DNA of 64,000 nucleotides from Helicobacter pylori (lineage in GTDB: Bacteria; Campylobacterota; Campylobacteria; Campylobacterales; Helicobacteraceae): NCBI RefSeq assembly GCF_016748675.1, contig NZ_CP051534.1, positions 434,001 to 498,000 on the forward strand, written 5' to 3'. The translations under genes and the position numbers were made by a program. Under the pieces are notes generated by a model, which saw nothing but the letters and a program-made list of their open reading frames with translations, had not been told where the DNA came from and did no database searches. This document shows positions 59,074 to 64,000 of this stretch, one piece after another. Position 1 is the first letter of the stretch. Each line of letters opens with the position of its first letter.

Positions 59074-60471
59074 TTGGAAATTAAGAAATATTTTTCTTAC
59101 TCTCTATTTTTTTTGCTTTTTTCTAGTCTTTTTTTGTCCAAACTTCAAGCTTATAAATTCAACATGAGCATTGTTGGAAAGGTGAGTAGCTATACCAAGT
59201 TTGGCTTTAACAACCAAAGATACCAGCCTTCTAAAGACATTTATCCTACAGGTAGCTACACTTCTTTGCTCGGCGAATTGAATTTGAGCATGGGGTTATA
59301 CAAGGGTTTGAGGGCAGAAGTGGGGGCGATGATGGCAGCACTTCCCTATGACTCTACCGCCTATCAAGGCAACAATATCCCTAATGGCCAGCCCGGCTCT
59401 AGGACCGATCCTTTTGGGGCGGGTATCTTTTGGCAATATATTGGTTGGTATGCGGGGCATAGTGGTTTGCAAGTGCAAAAACCTCGTTTAGCCATGGTGC
59501 ATAACGCTTTTTTGAGCTACAACTACAAAAAAGACAAATTCAGTTTTGGCGTGAAAGGGGGTCGCTATGATGCTGAAGAGTATGATTGGTTCACTTCTTA
59601 CACTCAAGGGGTTGAAGGCTTTGTCAAATATAAAGACACCAGATTCAGGGTGATGTATTCAGACGCTAGGGCTTCAGCGTCAAGCGACTGGTTTTGGTAT
59701 TTTGGGCGCTACTATACAAGCGGTAAAGCTCTAATGGTAGCTGATTTGAAATATGAAAAAGACAACCTAAAAATCAACCCTTATTTTTATGCGATCTTTC
59801 AAAGAATGTATGCACCAGGCATTAATATCACTTATGACACCAACCCTAATTTCAACAATAAAGGCTTTCGTTTTGTAGGCACTTTCGTGGGGTTTTTCCC
59901 CATTTTTGCCACTCCAGCCAATCAGAATGATATTATCCTCTTCCAACAAGTGCCGTTAGGAAAAAGCGGGCAAACTTATTTCTTCCGCACCCGTTTTTAC
60001 TATAATAAGTGGCAATTTGGGGGTAGCGTCTATAAAAATATCGGTAACGCTAATGGCGATATAGGTATTTATGGGGACCCTCTAGGGTATAACATTTGGA
60101 CGAATAGTATTTATGACGCAGAAATTAACAATATTGTTGGCGCTGATGTTATTAATGGGTTTTTATATGTAGGCTCACAATATAGAGGTTTTAGTTGGAA
60201 AATTTTAGGCCGTTGGACGGATAGCCCAAGGGCTGATGAAAGGAGTCTTGCACTCTTTTTGAGTTATTTTTCTAATAAGTATAATATTAGAATGGATTTA
60301 AAACTAGAATATTATGGCAATATCACCAAAACAGGCTATTGTATTGGGTATTGTGGCATGTATGTTCCAGCTGATCCTAACGGGCCTGGCACGCAGCCTT
60401 TAACGCACAATGTGTATTCTGACCGAAGCCATATAATGTTTAACATCACTTATGGTTTTAGGATTTACTAG
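59074..60471 (+). CDS. hofD: Outer membrane protein, Hof family
   Basis: I take the TTG at 59074 (read as MEIKKYFSYSLFFLLF), 8-10 bp after GGGAG, which gives 465 residues and a good signal peptide. An in-frame TTG at 59059 would add five. The barrel parallels HofC segment by segment (TKFGFNNQRYQPSKDIYPTG; ITYDTNPNFNNKGF; SDRSHIMFNITYGF) and ends FRIY rather than in Phe. A Cys pair (YCIGYCGMY) lies in a late loop. It matches HP0487. HofC and HofD look like an old tandem duplication. Confidence 0.87.
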   Translation: MEIKKYFSYSLFFLLFSSLFLSKLQAYKFNMSIVGKVSSYTKFGFNNQRYQPSKDIYPTGSYTSLLGELNLSMGLYKGLRAEVGAMMAALPYDSTAYQGNNIPNGQPGSRTDPFGAGIFWQYIGWYAGHSGLQVQKPRLAMVHNAFLSYNYKKDKFSFGVKGGRYDAEEYDWFTSYTQGVEGFVKYKDTRFRVMYSDARASASSDWFWYFGRYYTSGKALMVADLKYEKDNLKINPYFYAIFQRMYAPGINITYDTNPNFNNKGFRFVGTFVGFFPIFATPANQNDIILFQQVPLGKSGQTYFFRTRFYYNKWQFGGSVYKNIGNANGDIGIYGDPLGYNIWTNSIYDAEINNIVGADVINGFLYVGSQYRGFSWKILGRWTDSPRADERSLALFLSYFSNKYNIRMDLKLEYYGNITKTGYCIGYCGMYVPADPNGPGTQPLTHNVYSDRSHIMFNITYGFRIY

Positions 60472-60500
60472 CATTTTATCTTTAATGGATATTTTTGGTT

Positions 60501-60525
60501 AGCCTTTTTAAAATATGGAAAGGCT
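60501..60525 (+). terminator. Hairpin after hofD
   Basis: AGCCTTT (60501-60507) pairs with AAAGGCT (60519-60525) over an 11-base loop, 30 bp after the hofD stop. No U-run follows, so it is a weak candidate. Confidence 0.35.
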
Positions 60526-60566
60526 CTGCTCCAATCAAATATTAATACTCAAAAAGTCTTATTTAA

Positions 60567-63089
60567 CTTTATTATTCAATATTTAATACACTAGAAAAAA
60601 CACCACACCCTACGCATTTTTTCAACAAACTCAACGAGTTTAAAGATGAAGTTTTTAGCACGCCAAAGGCTAAAGAATACATTGACATAGCGAGCGGTTT
60701 TCACAAGCTTTTTAAAAACGACGCTAAGATCGCTGAAAGCTTAAAGCCAGCCACCACTAAGAATTTAAGCCAAGGTTTAGAGACCACTCTAAGCGGAGCG
60801 TTAAAGTATCAATGGACTAAATTCACGCTAGGGACACTATACAGGAACGCTCCCGATCGCATTTTAGGGATAAAGTTACCTAAAGCGCTAAACGAAGCCA
60901 CCGCAGGAGCCGCTTTAAAGTATCACATTAAAAGAGCGTTAGAGCGAAGCCACACAATAAGCGATTTTAGTAAGCAATTAGAACTAAGCGCTAAAAACTC
61001 ACAATTTAGCAACAACACGCTTAAAATCATTGAAGAGCTTAACAACGGCGTTAAACAAGCAAGCGAAGAATTAAAAGAAAAAGCGACTAAATACGAAAAA
61101 GCCTTAAAAGAATTAGAAAAGATTGATGAAACCAAGCTAACTAAAGAACAGCAAAAAGTTTTAAAGGTGTTTAAGGGAGAATTAGCGCAAGCAGAGATTA
61201 AAGGCGTAGATTTAGATGATTTGTATTTGTTAGAAAGCGGAGCTAAAAGACACGGAGCGAAAAAAATCTTAATAAGGCATTACGGGGTAGAAAACACCGG
61301 AGGGCTAACGAATGAAGAACTACTTAACATGGGAGAAGTGGTTAAAAACGGAAGCGTGTTGTTAGAAAGTTTTGAAAAGCGAAATAATGGAGTGCGATAC
61401 GCATACGAATGGGATAATAACGGCGTAAAGCTTAGGTTAGTAGTAGATGATTTAGATAGCGGTAATAAGATTTTTGATTTTTATAGCGATAGAAATACCA
61501 CCGGCGCTGGACCTACCCAGAAAGCACCGGCTGAAAAAAATACTATCCTAAAAGAAGCGCAGAGTCAAGAGGATTTATTAAAAAAACCAGAATTAGAGAA
61601 CGAACCCCCCAAAGAAGCTAAAAATTTAAGCCCACTAGAACAAGCCAACGCTGAAAAGTTAGCGAAGTTAGAAAGCGAAGCCTTAGCAAGCGAACAGGAA
61701 TTTTTAAAAGCTAAAGAGCAAGAAATAAAGCGTAAGGAAGCGTTAAAAAAGAAATTAGAACACGAGCGAGGGAATGCGGGCAACATTGAAAGCCAGACTA
61801 AAATAGAAGTTGGAGAGGATATACCTACAGAAATCCAAGCGCAGATCCCCAAAAGCCGAGTAAGGCTAAACGAACGAGAGATTTACGATCTAGACTATGC
61901 GATCGTGAAAGCGAAAGACTTGAAACCAAGCTTTACCACAGGCGGGACGCAAAAACGCACCGACATGAACGAAAAGCAGATTAAAAGCATTGCTGAAAAT
62001 TTTGATCCTAAAAAGATATTTGGTAGTGGAGGTTTTGAAGATTTACCGATCATTTTACACGACGGCCAAGTGATCGCAGGAAACCACAGGATCCAAGGCA
62101 TGCTCAATTTCACGCCTAAAAGCCGTTATTCTTACGAGAAAGCGATCAAAGAATACTATCACATAGATTTAAAACCGGACGAGCTATTAGTAAGAATGCC
62201 TTCTAAACGCCTAAACCATACCGAGATCAACAATTTAGCGGCTTCTAGCAATCAAGGACGCTTTAACAGCGAGAGCGATCATGCGATAGCGGTTTTAAGC
62301 CACTATGAAGCGAAATTAAAAGAATTAGACCAAAAATTAGACGCTGATAGCATTTACTCACTTAAAAATATCGTCGCTAAAAACCTTAATTTTGATAAGG
62401 CTACTCATCCTAATGTAGGCGATAGCAACTTAGCGCTTTTAATGTTTAACATGCCAAGGACGAAGACGCAAGGGATAGAGTTGCTTAATCGTTGGCAGAA
62501 AGAATTTTCTAACGACACTAAAAGCTATGAAAAAGTGAAAAAAATGTTTGTAGATAATGCCGGCAGTTTTCACAATCTAATCCATGACATGAACTTTCCT
62601 AATGTAAGTCTTAACGCTTATTTAAGCAATATCATGGATCGCAGTTTTGCTAATTTAAAGAATTACCAAACAACAAGCGAGAGCCTGAAAGATTTGAGCG
62701 AAAAATTCTATAAAACGAGTTCTTTAGATATGTTTGAAAAGAGCGATCAAGCCACAAGCGATATTAGCGAGATTTTAGGAGGTGCGATCGCACGATTTGC
62801 GAGGTTTGATGATCCAAGCAAAGCGTTATTTGAAGCGTTAAGAAGCGATAACATTAAAAAAGGTTTGAAAGAATTTAAAATCGCTGATGTTACTAAGGAC
62901 ATGTTTAATCCTGGTAGTAAAGAGTTTAAGGATATTGATATTTACGACTTCACGCATTACCTTTTAATGGTGAATAGAGAGCCGAATGAAAGTAACGAGA
63001 GCTTGAAGCGCTTGATTGAAGCCGTTAAAGACATGCAAAAAGAGAGCGAGAAAGGGATAAAACAAAAACTTGAAAAAGTCAAGGAGTAA
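60567..63089 (+). pseudogene. Prophage protein with ParB/DdrB-like domain, 5' end missing
   Basis: The frame is open from 60567, but clear coding sequence begins near 60600 (THFFNKLNEFKDEVF) without a start codon; the first ATG-type start is far inside. About 830 residues remain. They comprise a helical, charged N-terminal part, a low-complexity Lys/Glu segment (about 61600-61790), and a ParB/DdrB-like domain (ENFDPKKIFGSGGFEDL, ILHDGQVIAGNHRIQG; DGQVIAGNHR is the phosphoryl-site type motif). A helical C-terminus follows. This matches the large proteins of Helicobacter prophages. The missing 5' end marks a junction with core DNA at about 60.6 kb. Confidence 0.7.
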
Positions 63090-63092
63090 AAA

Positions 63093-64000
63093 ATGAATTA
63101 CCCTAATTTGCCTAACAGCGTTTTAGAAATTACCGAGCAGCCAGAAGTGAAAGAAATCACTAACGAGCTATTAAAACAACTACAGAACGCTTTAAATTCT
63201 AATAGTCTTTTTACTGAGCAAGTGGAATTAAGCCTTAAAGGGATCGTTAGGATTTTAGAGGTGCTTTTGAGTTTGGATTTTTTTAAGAATGCGAACGAAA
63301 TTGATAGCAGTTTAAGAAATTCCATTGAATGGCTGAGTAACGCCGGCGAGAGCTTAAAAAATAAAATGAAAGAATACGAGGGCTTTTTTAGCGAGTTTAA
63401 TGCGAGCATGCGAGCTAATGAGCAAGAAGTAACGAACATCTTAAACGCTAACACCCAAAACATTAAAAGCGAAGTTAAAAAACTAGAAAACCAATTGATA
63501 GAAACCGCTACAAGGCTTTTAACGAGCTATCAAATCTTTTTAAACCAGGCTAAAGAAAGCGCTACAGCGCAAATAAGCACCAGTGAAACCCAAAGCCTTG
63601 AAGCGATTACGCAAGCTAAAACAACCGCTAACAACGAGATAAGCAACAACCAAACGCAAGCAATAAATAACATTAACGAAGCAAAAGTTAGCGCTAACAA
63701 TGAAATAAACACCAATAAGCAAGAAGCTTTAAACCACATCACGCAAGAAAAAAACCAAGCCACAAGCGAGATTACTGAAGCGAAAAAAACCGCATTTAAC
63801 GAACTTTTAGAAACCTTAAAGCCGAAGTTTAGCGGCTTGTTTGTGGGCGCTTACTATATTCGCAATGTGATTTATATTCAAGGAGGATGGGAGCAGAAAG
63901 TCAGGGATTTGAGCGACTACACGCTAGAAAAAAGCAAGAAATACGAAATAGAGGTATTTTTTCAATTTTTGAGCGCGAAAACTTTAGAAGCTGGTGCGTT
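63093..64000 (+). CDS. Phage tail-fibre-like coiled-coil protein, runs off the window
   Basis: The ATG at 63093 has AAGGAG 6 bp upstream, inside the end of the previous gene, and the frame is open to the window edge (over 300 residues). Residues from about 110 to 230 are a long helical repeat with recurring AKxxAxxEIxxNQxxA units (NNEISNNQTQAINNINEAK and relatives). A beta-rich segment (FSGLFVGAYYIRNVIYIQGG) follows. Coiled stalk then beta tip is the plan of tail fibres and spikes. The frame lacks a stop in this window, so its full length is unknown. The minus-strand frames opposite are shadows. Confidence 0.7.
   Translation, partial: MNYPNLPNSVLEITEQPEVKEITNELLKQLQNALNSNSLFTEQVELSLKGIVRILEVLLSLDFFKNANEIDSSLRNSIEWLSNAGESLKNKMKEYEGFFSEFNASMRANEQEVTNILNANTQNIKSEVKKLENQLIETATRLLTSYQIFLNQAKESATAQISTSETQSLEAITQAKTTANNEISNNQTQAINNINEAKVSANNEINTNKQEALNHITQEKNQATSEITEAKKTAFNELLETLKPKFSGLFVGAYYIRNVIYIQGGWEQKVRDLSDYTLEKSKKYEIEVFFQFLSAKTLEAGA

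Noticed and set aside
61565-62113. Two minus-strand frames opposite the ParB-domain phage gene
   Set aside because: They overlap real coding sequence, and composition (Ser/Phe/Leu-rich) is that of a shadow of Lys/Glu-rich coding.
63098-63763. Minus-strand frames of 121 and 77 codons near the right edge
   Set aside because: The plus strand carries a continuous frame from 63093 to the edge with a good ribosome site; the minus frames are its shadows.

Overview
The window is Helicobacter pylori chromosome: AT-rich, densely packed, with Hof, Hop and Hor outer membrane proteins, HP1021-type orphan regulator, fused IspDF, HtrA, and many restriction-modification genes. Gene order matches two blocks that I recall from reference strain 26695 (HP1022 to HP1010, then HP0462 to HP0487), joined here at a proline tRNA. 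Locus-tag equivalences are from memory and were not searched.

Region 1 (1-15.2 kb, core, almost all minus strand). It opens with the 3' part of a Hof/OprD-like outer membrane protein. Next come a 5'-3' exonuclease, the HP1021-type regulator, ispDF, htrA and an amino-acid permease. A tightly coupled ppk-pyrD-M16 protease-dapA-SDR-membrane protein-pgsA operon follows, then tRNA-Pro.

Region 2 (15.4-24 kb). This is a type I restriction-modification operon, hsdR-hsdM-hsdS. Its hsdR is switched off by a G12 tract. Between hsdR and a Maf-like glycosylation gene lie three tandem copies of a 313-bp unit carrying the Maf 3' end plus the hsdR leader and start codon.

Region 3 (24-40.6 kb, core). It holds the pepF operon, a KefB-like antiporter, horE, modABC for molybdate uptake, gltX, hopJ, a type IIG/TaqI-like adenine methyltransferase, a GT9-like glycosyltransferase and typA.

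Region 4 (40.6-54.9 kb, accessory). A D12-class adenine methyltransferase gene is cut in two by a 13.4-kb mobile element. An AAGAATG copy sits at each junction, and joining the two copies restores the reading frame. The element is a decayed mosaic of a TnPZ/ICEHptfs conjugative element. It contains two xerT recombinases (one frameshifted), two copies of an Abi/HEPN-like gene (one frameshifted, one cut at AAGAATG), virB6, virB7, a truncated virB8, and a decapitated, frameshifted topA. A piece of phage terminase is fused in frame to a MOB-type relaxase, and there is an AbiEii-like nucleotidyltransferase with a small partner. virB9-virB11 and virD4 are not seen.

Region 5 (54.9-60.5 kb). A restriction-enzyme-like ORF with an amber codon and a truncated cytosine methyltransferase are followed by a catalase-like protein and the hofC-hofD pair.

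Region 6 (60.6-64 kb). A prophage fragment begins mid-gene: a ParB/DdrB-domain protein, then a coiled-coil, tail-fibre-like protein that runs off the window. Together with the terminase piece at 48 kb, this means phage DNA at two places about 12 kb apart.
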